NCBI GenBank assembly: GCA_028688955.1
Contig: JAQTXD010000008.1
Location: 1 to 64,000, forward strand
Reading direction: 5' to 3'
Source: Desulfuromonadaceae bacterium
Lineage (GTDB): Bacteria; Desulfobacterota; Desulfuromonadia; Geobacterales; Pseudopelobacteraceae
Length of the DNA stretch: 64,000 bases
The position numbers were made by a program, and so were the translations under genes. Within the stretch, counting starts at the first letter, position 1. Each line of letters opens with the position of its first letter. Under the pieces are notes generated by a model. That model was not told where the DNA came from. It saw nothing but the letters and a program-made list of their open reading frames with translations, and did not search any database. Below are positions 23,660 through 31,938 of the stretch, one piece after another.

Positions 23660-25870
23660 ATGACCATGCTCCACACCTTACTGCCCCTCGCAGTCATAGT
23701 CGCTCTGCTGGCACCAACTGCACGCGCCGAGAATGTTCAGGAGTTGCCGGAAATCGTTATCTCCGGGACACAGGAAGAGTCCTCAAACTCATCTCTCGGT
23801 GCAGCCAGACTTAATGACGCAGTCCTGGCACCACAGCGAACGGCAACCAGTGACAGTGCGCACCTTTTGCAAGACATCCCCGGCGTAAGTCTCAATGGTG
23901 CCGGTGGTATATCGAGCCTTCCTGCAATCCACGGCCTGGCAGATGACCGGATACGCATTCAGGTTGATGGTATGGATTTGATGTCTGCATGTCCCAATCA
24001 CATGAATTCGGCCCTTTCCTATATCGACCCGACGAAGGTCGCGGTTGTCACCGTGTTTGCCGGCATCACTCCGGTCAGCGTTGGCGGTGACAGTGTTGGC
24101 GGTTCAATTCAGGTAAAGTCCGCTCCGCCCGAATTTGCTCCCACCGGCGAGAATGTCACCATCAAGGGGCAGGCGGGTACATTTTTTCGCAGCAACGGTA
24201 ATGCCTTTGGCTACAATTTTGGCGCCACGCTTATGGGACGAAACGCCAACGTGTCCTACAGCGAATCCCATACCCAATCAGACAATTACAAAGCCGGAAG
24301 AGCATTTAAGCCTGTCTCCCAGGGGCACGAAGGCGGCCCCTTGATTCCCGGCAATGTAGTCGGGTCATCCGCTTATGACGGGGCAATAAACAGGTCAATT
24401 GGCCTGGCACTGCGACATGAGAACCATTTGCTCCAACTTGACGCAAGCATGCAGGAGGTAGGTTTTGAAGGGTTTCCCAACCAGCGCATGGACATGACTA
24501 ACAACAGAAACACACTCTTCAACCTTCACTACACCGGTCAGTTTGGATGGGGTGACCTTGAAGCACGAGCCTTCCACCAAGACACCCGGCACAAAATGGA
24601 TATGGGAACGGATCGTTTTTTCTACGGCACCGGTATGCCCATGGAATCCAAGGCCAAAACCAACGGGATGTTACTCTCGGGAAACATTGTACTTACTGAG
24701 CAGGATACTCTGCGGGTTGGATCAGAATATCAAAATTACACCCTCTACGACTGGTGGCCTCCGGTTGGCGGTTCAATGGGGCCAAATGCATTTTGGAATG
24801 TTGACTACGGCCAGCGGGATAAAATCGATTTTTTTGGCGAATTGGAAACACAATGGAATCCCCAATGGCTCAGCCAGGTGGGTGTTCGCAGCGATATTGT
24901 CCTAACCAATGCAGCACCCGTGCAGGGTTACGACAACGGCCTCGCCGGAATTTGGGGCAACGACGCGGCAGCCTTCAATGCACAGAACCGCAAACACACC
25001 GACTTCAATTGGGATGTGACCGCTCTCGCACGCTATACGCCGACCACGACACAGACGTATGAAGCCGGATACGCACGCAAATCCCGCTCACCGAATCTCT
25101 ACCAGCGCTACCCCTGGGCAACAAATGCAATGGCAGCATTGATGAACAACATTGCCGGTGATGGCAACGGCTACATCGGCAATAATGACCTGAAATCTGA
25201 AGTAGCCAACACCGTAAGCGTGACCGGCGATTGGCATGATACTGAAAAGAAAAAATGGGGACTGAAGGGGACAGGGTACTACACCTACGTTCAGGATTAT
25301 ATGGATGCACAACGCTGCGACTCTGGACAGTGCAGCGCTGCCAATGGGTCTGTCAGTTCCGGCTTTGTGCTGCTCCAATATGTGAATCAAACAGCTCAAC
25401 TCTATGGATTCGACCTGTCTGGCAACCTCCTTCTTTCTGAATCCGACGACTACGGGAGTTTCACCGGTACCGGCCTGCTCAATTATGTCCGGGGTGAAAA
25501 CCGGACGACAGGCGACAATCTCTACAATGTTATGCCGCTCAACGTGAAGCTCGCGGTAGTGCATCGCCGGGGAGGCTGGTCCACAACTGCCGAATTCCAG
25601 GCGGTAGATGATAAGCGGCACGTGTCACAGGTACGAAACGAGATGCAGACCGGTGGCTACAGCCTGTTTAATCTGCGCAGCAGCTACGAGTGGAAATACG
25701 CCCGCCTTGATGTCGGTATCGAGAATATCTTTAACCGTTTCTACTCAATGCCATTGGGTGGAGCGTACGTCGGCCAGGGAGCTTCAATGACAACCAACGG
25801 TATACCGTGGGGTGTTCCCGTTCCGGGCATGGGTCGCTCGTTCAACGCATCTCTGAACGCACACTTTTGA
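23660..25870 (+). CDS. TonB-dependent copper receptor, OprC/NosA type (locus B)
   Basis: 736 aa, with signal peptide ending TARA and a TonB-box-like PEIVISGT at about 30. The plug contains QVDGMDLMSACPNHMN at about 101-116. C111-x3-M115 together with H311-x-M313 (in TRHKMDMGTD) reproduces the CxxxM plus HxM ligand set by which OprC of Pseudomonas binds Cu(I); the relative spacing is similar, and NosA has the same plug sequence. Barrel ends in F (SLNAHF). Extra methionines surround the sites (M105, M108, M315). NosL at 31355 agrees with copper. So: outer-membrane copper importer, driven by the TonB-ExbBD upstream. Ligands seen, function inferred from family. Confidence 0.85.
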   Translation: MTMLHTLLPLAVIVALLAPTARAENVQELPEIVISGTQEESSNSSLGAARLNDAVLAPQRTATSDSAHLLQDIPGVSLNGAGGISSLPAIHGLADDRIRIQVDGMDLMSACPNHMNSALSYIDPTKVAVVTVFAGITPVSVGGDSVGGSIQVKSAPPEFAPTGENVTIKGQAGTFFRSNGNAFGYNFGATLMGRNANVSYSESHTQSDNYKAGRAFKPVSQGHEGGPLIPGNVVGSSAYDGAINRSIGLALRHENHLLQLDASMQEVGFEGFPNQRMDMTNNRNTLFNLHYTGQFGWGDLEARAFHQDTRHKMDMGTDRFFYGTGMPMESKAKTNGMLLSGNIVLTEQDTLRVGSEYQNYTLYDWWPPVGGSMGPNAFWNVDYGQRDKIDFFGELETQWNPQWLSQVGVRSDIVLTNAAPVQGYDNGLAGIWGNDAAAFNAQNRKHTDFNWDVTALARYTPTTTQTYEAGYARKSRSPNLYQRYPWATNAMAALMNNIAGDGNGYIGNNDLKSEVANTVSVTGDWHDTEKKKWGLKGTGYYTYVQDYMDAQRCDSGQCSAANGSVSSGFVLLQYVNQTAQLYGFDLSGNLLLSESDDYGSFTGTGLLNYVRGENRTTGDNLYNVMPLNVKLAVVHRRGGWSTTAEFQAVDDKRHVSQVRNEMQTGGYSLFNLRSSYEWKYARLDVGIENIFNRFYSMPLGGAYVGQGASMTTNGIPWGVPVPGMGRSFNASLNAHF

Positions 25871-25896
25871 TATATCCAACAGAAAAGGGAATATCC

Positions 25897-27354
25897 ATGA
25901 ATATCAACCATAGCTTCCTCAATAAACACGGATTCATCATAATTATAACAGCCGTGGTCGCGCTATCATCGGGGGGATGCAGTAACGACGGCCCGGCAAT
26001 TGAGGCACATCCGCAGGTGATCACCTTCGCAGCTCCTCCTGTGCCAAACAGTGGAGACCATACCGCGACCGTAGTGGCAACAGCCAGCTCCAACCTGGCA
26101 GTCATCTACGGCAGTAGTACCCCGGCAATTTGTTCCGTTGACAGCAGGACAGGTGTTGTAACCGGCACAATGTCAGGCACCTGCACGGTCACCGCAAATC
26201 AGTCAGGAAACACGCACTACGCCCCGGCAGCGCAAGCAACTCAGGACATCACCTTCAACTTGAGTCAAGCCATTACCTTTGCTGAACCACCAACTCTGAG
26301 CCAGTTTGATACGGCAACTGTTTCAGCTACGACAACCTCCGCCCTTCCGGTAAGTTACAGCAGCACAACTCCATCTGTCTGCTCGGTGAATAGCGGTAGT
26401 GGCCTTGTGACCGCTCTTTTGACCGGTGATTGCATTATTGTCGCAGATGCAGGTTCGCTCCATGCGACACAGACCATCCCGGTTGCTGCACCAACAGGGA
26501 TAACCCTACCCGGTATCCCGGCACAGGTCACAGCAACTGCAGGCACAGCAACAAACACTGTCGAGGTACGTATTGGTGCGACATCAAGCGGCGGCAGTCC
26601 GATCACCGGCTATAGCGTGACCTCCAGTCCGAGCGGAGTTACCGCATCCGGGACGGGATCATCGATAATCGTTTCCTGTCCGACAACGTGTGCAGGCTAC
26701 TCCTTTTCCGTGGCAGCAACCAATACCGCTGGTACTGGTCCGGCATCCGCGCCAGTTGAGGTAATTACGGCCTATAATGTCATCGAGACCTTTTATGAGC
26801 CTGACACCCAGCCCAATAATTCATTGTTTATCGGATCATTCACATTAAATTCCACAACCGGCACGGTAACGGGACTTCATGGCATCTTGAGTGAATCTAT
26901 GACGGGCAGCTCAGCTGTTTATCCGAATGACACCATGACCTGGCTATCGCTCAACAATCAGCTGTCAACAGCACCGGTGACGCTGGGTGGGGTGAGTGGC
27001 CTGCTGGTAACCACGTTCCTGTTGCCGACAACAAATACATTTACAACAGCATATGGTGGCGATGGGTGGGCTCCGGGGACGGGGTATGCGATGTACTACG
27101 GTTTCCCAACAGCCCTCAACCCCAAGGCAGGTGGAGTAGGCAACGCCTATGCCATGATTTTTGTTAACACGGCGAATCCGACGGCTGCGTTGACGCAAGC
27201 ACAAATCGACAAACTCGCCTATGCAGACTGCGCCGCTGGGGGCATGATGAGTTCCGTGTGTATGACCGGAACAACGGTCGCGGGATATGGAACCATCGGT
27301 TCTATGAGTGGACACCCAGTATCTCAGACCATAACAAAAGGAATAACACCATAA
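25897..27354 (+). CDS. Secreted lipoprotein with Ig-like and Fn3 domains (locus B)
   Basis: ATG 25897 follows AAAAGGGA and opens a lipoprotein-like signal ending VVALSSGGC (Cys at about 27), which the track start 25807 would bury inside the receptor; 485 aa. Two Ig-like repeats (about 40-125 and 130-200: ITFAAPP..., ITFAEPP...; each with CSV and GTCTV / GDCIIV strands) are followed by a fibronectin type III module (about 205-295, SPITGYSVTSSPSGV). The last 190 residues form a separate domain (FYEPDTQPNNSLFIGSF... MYYGFPTALNPKAGG...) with a CAAGGMMSSVCM methionine/cysteine motif. Possible surface-exposed metal or substrate binder; unknown. Confidence 0.72.
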   Translation: MNINHSFLNKHGFIIIITAVVALSSGGCSNDGPAIEAHPQVITFAAPPVPNSGDHTATVVATASSNLAVIYGSSTPAICSVDSRTGVVTGTMSGTCTVTANQSGNTHYAPAAQATQDITFNLSQAITFAEPPTLSQFDTATVSATTTSALPVSYSSTTPSVCSVNSGSGLVTALLTGDCIIVADAGSLHATQTIPVAAPTGITLPGIPAQVTATAGTATNTVEVRIGATSSGGSPITGYSVTSSPSGVTASGTGSSIIVSCPTTCAGYSFSVAATNTAGTGPASAPVEVITAYNVIETFYEPDTQPNNSLFIGSFTLNSTTGTVTGLHGILSESMTGSSAVYPNDTMTWLSLNNQLSTAPVTLGGVSGLLVTTFLLPTTNTFTTAYGGDGWAPGTGYAMYYGFPTALNPKAGGVGNAYAMIFVNTANPTAALTQAQIDKLAYADCAAGGMMSSVCMTGTTVAGYGTIGSMSGHPVSQTITKGITP

Positions 27355-27359
27355 ATTTC

Positions 27360-27845
27360 ATGCGTAGACCACCCCGCTGCATACCGGCTCTTGTGCTTGT
27401 CATACTCTACGTGATGATGGTCATAAGTCCGTTTGCACCGATTGCTCTGCAATCAGCTGTCATTGCTCACGCTCTCACAGGGGAATGTGCCAGCGATTGC
27501 TCTATCTGCGGCTGTTCGACCGAGCGTAGTGCCAATCACACCTGCTGTTGCTGGCAGAAAAAAATTCAGGCGGCTCATGCAGAAGAACAGGAGCAACCAG
27601 AATGCTGCAAGAAAAGCCAAACTGGGCAAAAACGTATAAAAGCCATAATCAGCTCCCGTCCCTGCGGTAGCGGTAAAACTGCTGCATTGGTAGGAGTGGG
27701 GCATGGAGATGTTTTCCCGTATTTCTTCAACGCAGATAGCCCTGTCGTGCTGGAGTCACCATTGATTACCAGAAACCCAACTCGCCAGATAGATTGGCTT
27801 GGAGAGCCTCCGGACCAACCACCAAAAATCTCTTGCCGTACCTGA
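27360..27845 (+). CDS. Cys-rich secreted protein, family member 3 (locus B)
   Basis: ATG 27360 lies five bases after the lipoprotein stop (coupled translation; no strong Shine-Dalgarno), 161 aa; the longer track start would read through the lipoprotein gene. Same order of motifs as the other two members: hydrophobic segment (LVLVILYVMMVISPFAPIAL), IAHALTGECASDC, ICGCSTE, NHTCCC-W-QKK, PECCKKS, SRPCGSGK, VFPYFF and the tail GEPPDQPPKISC. It has one extra cysteine in the signature (ICGC). Its linker is shorter. That one locus carries two members suggests they are not redundant. Confidence 0.78.
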   Translation: MRRPPRCIPALVLVILYVMMVISPFAPIALQSAVIAHALTGECASDCSICGCSTERSANHTCCCWQKKIQAAHAEEQEQPECCKKSQTGQKRIKAIISSRPCGSGKTAALVGVGHGDVFPYFFNADSPVVLESPLITRNPTRQIDWLGEPPDQPPKISCRT

Positions 27846-27887
27846 ATTATTTTTCAACGTTCATCAATTCAGAAAAAGGAGAGAGGT

Positions 27888-30710
27888 ATGAACATACAAT
27901 CACTTGTATCAGTACTTGCTTTATTCATGTTTATAATTGGATCCGTGGGGCAGGCAACTACCGCAATGGCTTACTCTACACCGCCAAGCTGGATGCCGAT
28001 GACCATGTTGGACATCAGTTTCAATGCCGGCACGAACAAACTGGCTATAGCACCTACAACGTTTGCTGCACCCTTATCAACCAACACGAATATGATGGGA
28101 GCGCCCGCAGCAGGGGTTGCCAGTTTCGACCCATCCACGCCGTATGCTGTTCTCAATGGCACCGCCTTCAGCCGACGTTTCGGCTGGAACGACGCCAACG
28201 AGATGACGTCTTCAGCCATTTTACCAGCCGTCCAGGCTTTTTATGGCCAAGGAGCCAATATCTGGATCCAGAGTCTGTCACAGTCGCCAGGCTTCAGCAC
28301 ATATCAGGCGATAGGTGCTAATGGGCTCGACATGGGAAACACCTATCCCGGCATTTTCGGCACCGCCGGCAGTTCCACCAAGTGGAAGTGGGACGGCATG
28401 ATGGACCATAATACCAACGCCGTACCATTCAGCTTTCTGACAAAACCAAACCAGTTCTTTTCAGCCTACTACAAGATTTATGTGGGTGATGCTGTCGGCA
28501 ACGAGCTACTGGTCGACAAAAATGGCATCAAGGTTGCCTCGGCAGCCACGGACACTACCTGGGGTTGGCAGGGGCCTCCGTTTGTCTTTACCAGCCAAAC
28601 CGGCGTGGCAGTTAGTACATTACTCGAGTCCGATGTGTATACCCATACCGATGATGCCTCCCCCATCACCGTAACCGGCGGTGAATACGCCATATCCACC
28701 GATGGGGGTTCTAGCTGGGCCGACTGGACAAGTGCTGCCGGTACAATCAACAAAAATGATAAAGTCAAAGTACGCCAGACATCATCTGCAATTGCCGGAA
28801 CCACAACGACCGCTACTCTGGCTATCCCGACGGCAAACGGATCAGGACAGTTCCGTGTCACCACCGCCGGCACAAACCCATCCGATACCGTCCCGAATAC
28901 ATTCACTTTTACCAGCCTGACCATCGCTCCTGCCAATACGGTCACCGAGTCTTCCGTAGTGACTATTTCCGGCATCAACGCTCCGTCAGCGATCTCTGTC
29001 AGTGGCGGTGGCCAATACGCCATTTCAACCGATAATGGTCTCTCCTGGGGTGCCTGGACCTCCATTGCCGGAACAGTTGAAAACAGCAACCAGGTAAAGG
29101 TGCATCTGACCTCTTCGGCCACTCCGGGTGCTTCGGCATCGACAATCCTGACCATTGGTGGAGTTACAGCAACATTTTCTGTAACCACCGGCAGCCCAGT
29201 CCCGCCATCAACAACTTTCACAAGCGTGTCAAACGCTCCGGCCAACACCTCCGTTTCCGGCATGCCGTTTTATGTCATGTCCAACCCTATTGCCGCCACC
29301 GCAGACTCGTCTATAAGTGTAGCGGGAGGCATAACCCCACAATACTCAGTTTCCACCGACGGTGGATATAACTGGAGCGTATGGTCTTCCACAACTCCAG
29401 CCACTGTTGTTGCCGGTACCCATGTAAAGGTCCGTGTGGTCCCAGCCACGACACCATTCACAACCTCAACAACCAACTTGAATCTCGGCAGCACCATCAT
29501 CGGCTTTAGCGTTACCACCGGCTATGTCAACCCACCTTCCTGGATGCCTATGGCCATGTTGAATGTGACATTCAATTCCAGCACAAACACATTATCGGTT
29601 CAGGATGAAAGTACCCACCCTTCCTTCTCCAGTGGAGCTTTGCCAGCCCTTACCTACGTCCCGGCAGGCTCATATGACCCGAGCAAACCTTGGAGCGTAT
29701 TAAACGGGGGAGTGGCTATCAGCCGTCAACTCGGTTGGGACGACAGTTCTGCACTGCACGGAAGCGGCATCACCATACCCGGCAGCATCCTCTATCAGAT
29801 CCAGGCCGCATTTCCAGGGGCAAGTATCTGGATAGAACGCCTGTCCCAGTCTCCTGGGCTTGAAACATACTATGCTGACGGTATGTTCGGCGTCGGCGGC
29901 ACAAGCAGTGGTGCATTAACCGGTTCTCCACAGCCCTATTCAAACATGATGACGGGATTCGCTAATATTTATGAAAACAACTATTACGGAATATTCGGCA
30001 CAGCTGGAAGTTCCACCAAGTGGAAATGGGATGGCACCATGATTCACAATGTATATGCAGTTCCAGCTGCATACATCACCCAACCAAACCAGCTTTTTAC
30101 CGCAACCTACAAAGTATATGTCGGAGATAGCGCAGGGAATGAAGTAGCTGGATCAACAAGCACAACTGAAACGTGGACGTGGAAGGGGCCGGCATCGGCT
30201 TTCATATTTGGCTTTGCCAGCCAAACTGATGCAGCGACAAGTACATCAGTAGAATCAAACACCATAACCGTTGCCAACATCACCACCCCAGCTGCGATTT
30301 CCATATCCGGTGGCGCATTTGCTGTTTCCACTGATAGCGGTGCCACCTGGAGTGCATATTCGGCAAGTCCGGCAACCGTTAGCGCCGGTGATCAGGTCAA
30401 AGTGCGACAGACAACCTCGGCAATGCCCGGAGCCACGTCAAATGCAACATTAACCATCGGAACAATTCCGGGTGCTTTCAGCGTCACCACCGTGAAACGG
30501 AATGGCAGTACCGGTGTCAAGCCAACTGTCAGCGACGCCCTCAAAGCGCTTCAGTTGTACTCGGGAGCAATTCCCCTGACCCCGGTCGATCAAATCCGTT
30601 ACGATGTCGCTCCGCTTGCAGCTAACGGCATCCCTCAGGGAAATGGTGCTGTTGATGTGGCCGACGTCATCATGCTTCTGCGGAGAAGTATCGACATCGG
30701 TACCTGGTGA
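27888..30710 (+). CDS. Large secreted protein with two WMPM domains and a dockerin-like end
   Basis: 940 aa; AGGAGAG precedes ATG 27888; signal peptide ends near TTAMA. Domain A1 (about 32-230) and A2 (about 545-775) are clear duplicates: both start PPSWMPM-x-ML, continue with FGTAGSSTKWKWDG and end with VGD-x-GNE. Between and after them are Ig-like repeats of the GEYAISTDGGSSWADW type (about 240-540 and 780-870), here four to five copies. The last 65 residues (VSDALKALQLYSG, GAVDVADVIMLLRRS) look like a dockerin type I pair of helices. MxM and MMDH / MIHN motifs could bind Cu(I). Probably a surface or extracellular protein docked by the next gene's lipoprotein. Confidence 0.75.
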   Translation: MNIQSLVSVLALFMFIIGSVGQATTAMAYSTPPSWMPMTMLDISFNAGTNKLAIAPTTFAAPLSTNTNMMGAPAAGVASFDPSTPYAVLNGTAFSRRFGWNDANEMTSSAILPAVQAFYGQGANIWIQSLSQSPGFSTYQAIGANGLDMGNTYPGIFGTAGSSTKWKWDGMMDHNTNAVPFSFLTKPNQFFSAYYKIYVGDAVGNELLVDKNGIKVASAATDTTWGWQGPPFVFTSQTGVAVSTLLESDVYTHTDDASPITVTGGEYAISTDGGSSWADWTSAAGTINKNDKVKVRQTSSAIAGTTTTATLAIPTANGSGQFRVTTAGTNPSDTVPNTFTFTSLTIAPANTVTESSVVTISGINAPSAISVSGGGQYAISTDNGLSWGAWTSIAGTVENSNQVKVHLTSSATPGASASTILTIGGVTATFSVTTGSPVPPSTTFTSVSNAPANTSVSGMPFYVMSNPIAATADSSISVAGGITPQYSVSTDGGYNWSVWSSTTPATVVAGTHVKVRVVPATTPFTTSTTNLNLGSTIIGFSVTTGYVNPPSWMPMAMLNVTFNSSTNTLSVQDESTHPSFSSGALPALTYVPAGSYDPSKPWSVLNGGVAISRQLGWDDSSALHGSGITIPGSILYQIQAAFPGASIWIERLSQSPGLETYYADGMFGVGGTSSGALTGSPQPYSNMMTGFANIYENNYYGIFGTAGSSTKWKWDGTMIHNVYAVPAAYITQPNQLFTATYKVYVGDSAGNEVAGSTSTTETWTWKGPASAFIFGFASQTDAATSTSVESNTITVANITTPAAISISGGAFAVSTDSGATWSAYSASPATVSAGDQVKVRQTTSAMPGATSNATLTIGTIPGAFSVTTVKRNGSTGVKPTVSDALKALQLYSGAIPLTPVDQIRYDVAPLAANGIPQGNGAVDVADVIMLLRRSIDIGTW

Positions 30711-30759
30711 CGAACAGCATCAACTGTTTGTGCGTAATTTTACAACAAGGAGATTTATT

Positions 30760-31248
30760 ATGATGAAGCAGATTTTTTTCGCTCTTTTATGTTCATTTTC
30801 ATTTTTGACGCTTGCCGCGTGTGGAAGCGGCAGCTCACACACAAACACAAGCGCCACGCTCAAGGTGAGCCTCAGTGGTGTTCTCGCTCCTGACAAAGCA
30901 ATTGCCGGAGCGAGTTTCACGGTAGCACTCCCGGCCAATGTGACACCTGCTATGGCTGGAAGTGCAATTGCGACCTCTGTTGTTACTCCATCGGGTACAT
31001 TTGCAGGAGGTACCCAAACACCACCTGAGTACAATGCATTGACAAACACCATTCAAATAGCGCTCGCAAACAACGTAGTAAACGGCGTAACTACGGTTGG
31101 GGAAATTGCGACCATCACGTTGCAACTGGCTAATAATGCAGGACCTTCTGCAAATAACTTTCCATTAACCGATATAAGCGTTATTGATACATCGGGAAAC
31201 CCTGTCACAGGAGTTACTGCAATTGTCTCTAACTTGACCTTGCAGTAA
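30760..31248 (+). CDS. Cohesin-like lipoprotein (locus B)
   Basis: ATG 30760 follows AAGGAG by seven bases; 162 aa instead of the 214 of the track ORF. Lipobox LTLAAC gives an outer-membrane lipid anchor. The rest is one beta-sandwich resembling the cohesin-like domains of secreted Geobacter proteins: LKVSLSGVLAP, AGASFTVALPANVTP, TIQIALANNVV, GEIATITLQLAN and a final PLTDISVIDTSGNPVTGV. It lies 49 bases after a gene that ends in a dockerin-like module, so the two may pair, which would hold the 940-aa protein on the cell surface. No cysteine besides the anchor. Confidence 0.65.
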   Translation: MMKQIFFALLCSFSFLTLAACGSGSSHTNTSATLKVSLSGVLAPDKAIAGASFTVALPANVTPAMAGSAIATSVVTPSGTFAGGTQTPPEYNALTNTIQIALANNVVNGVTTVGEIATITLQLANNAGPSANNFPLTDISVIDTSGNPVTGVTAIVSNLTLQ

Positions 31249-31282
31249 CCACATTCTTATCAACAATATAATCAGTATTTTT

Positions 31283-31311
31283 TTGACAAACCGTGCGTAT
31301 GAAGATAAAAA
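31283..31311 (+). promoter_or_regulatory. Promoter of nosL-like gene
   Basis: TTGACA (31283-31288), 17 bases, TAAAAA (31306-31311), 44 bases before the gene. Consensus -35, weak -10. Confidence 0.45.
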
Positions 31312-31354
31312 CTTGGATCATTTGTGAAGTAAAAAATATAAAGGAGATTTACTT

Positions 31355-31840
31355 ATGAAAAAGTTGTGGTTTGCCCTGATGCTCGTTTTAGCCCTTGGAA
31401 CCGTCTGCCTGGCCGCTGAGAAAATTGAGGCACCTGATGCCTGTAAACACTGCGGTATGAATCGTACAAAATTTGCTCATAGCCGTATGATTGCTACTTA
31501 CACCGATGGCAGTAAATCCGGTACGTGCAGTATTAACTGTATTGCGACAGATTTGAAGGAAACCAAAAAAGAGGTTAAATCACTCCAGGTTGGTGATTTC
31601 AACTCAAAGAAGCTGATTGATGCCAAGACTGCAACATGGGTAATTGGTGGCAGCAAAAGGGGTGTCATGACTCCGGTTGCAAAATGGGCTTTTGCTGACA
31701 AGAAAGATGCAGAGGCATTTGTACTGAAAAACGGCGGTAAGTTGGCAACCTTTGACGATGCTCTGAAAGCGACAGAAAAAGAGCAGGCTGATCGGGAAAA
31801 ACCAATGGACCACAAAGGACACGGCGACCACAAGATGTAA
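31355..31840 (+). CDS. NosL-family copper-binding protein
   Basis: 161 aa; AAGGAG before ATG 31355; signal peptide MKKLWFALMLVLALGTVCLA. The NosL signature C-K-H-C-G-M is at about 31-36 (DACKHCGMNRTKFAHSRM), followed by the two-beta-alpha-beta-beta fold (SKSGTCSINC, TWVIGGSKRGVMTPVAKWAF). NosL delivers Cu(I) to N2O reductase in denitrifiers, but there is no nosZ here. The C-terminus is extended with MDHKGHGDHKM, a Met/His tail not typical of NosL and suited to bind copper. Separate promoter and terminator, same strand as locus B, so I place it as the periplasmic copper chaperone of that system. Confidence 0.82.
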   Translation: MKKLWFALMLVLALGTVCLAAEKIEAPDACKHCGMNRTKFAHSRMIATYTDGSKSGTCSINCIATDLKETKKEVKSLQVGDFNSKKLIDAKTATWVIGGSKRGVMTPVAKWAFADKKDAEAFVLKNGGKLATFDDALKATEKEQADREKPMDHKGHGDHKM

Positions 31841-31868
31841 CAACTGCCCAAAAGTAACGACAAATAAT

Positions 31869-31904
31869 GGCCCGGCTGAGATGATATCCGCCGGGCTGTT
31901 TTTA
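31869..31904 (+). terminator. Terminator after nosL-like gene
   Basis: GCCCGGC (31870-31876) pairs with GCCGGGC (31890-31896), followed by TGTTTTTA. Marks the end of locus B. Confidence 0.8.
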
Positions 31905-31938
31905 TTAAATTGCATCCATCATTTCCCGAGGAAATGCC

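Noticed and set aside
28478-29263. 261-aa minus-strand ORF inside the 940-aa gene
   Set aside because: Val/Ala-rich antisense frame of the Thr/Ser repeats; no Shine-Dalgarno, no domain, fully inside a real gene.
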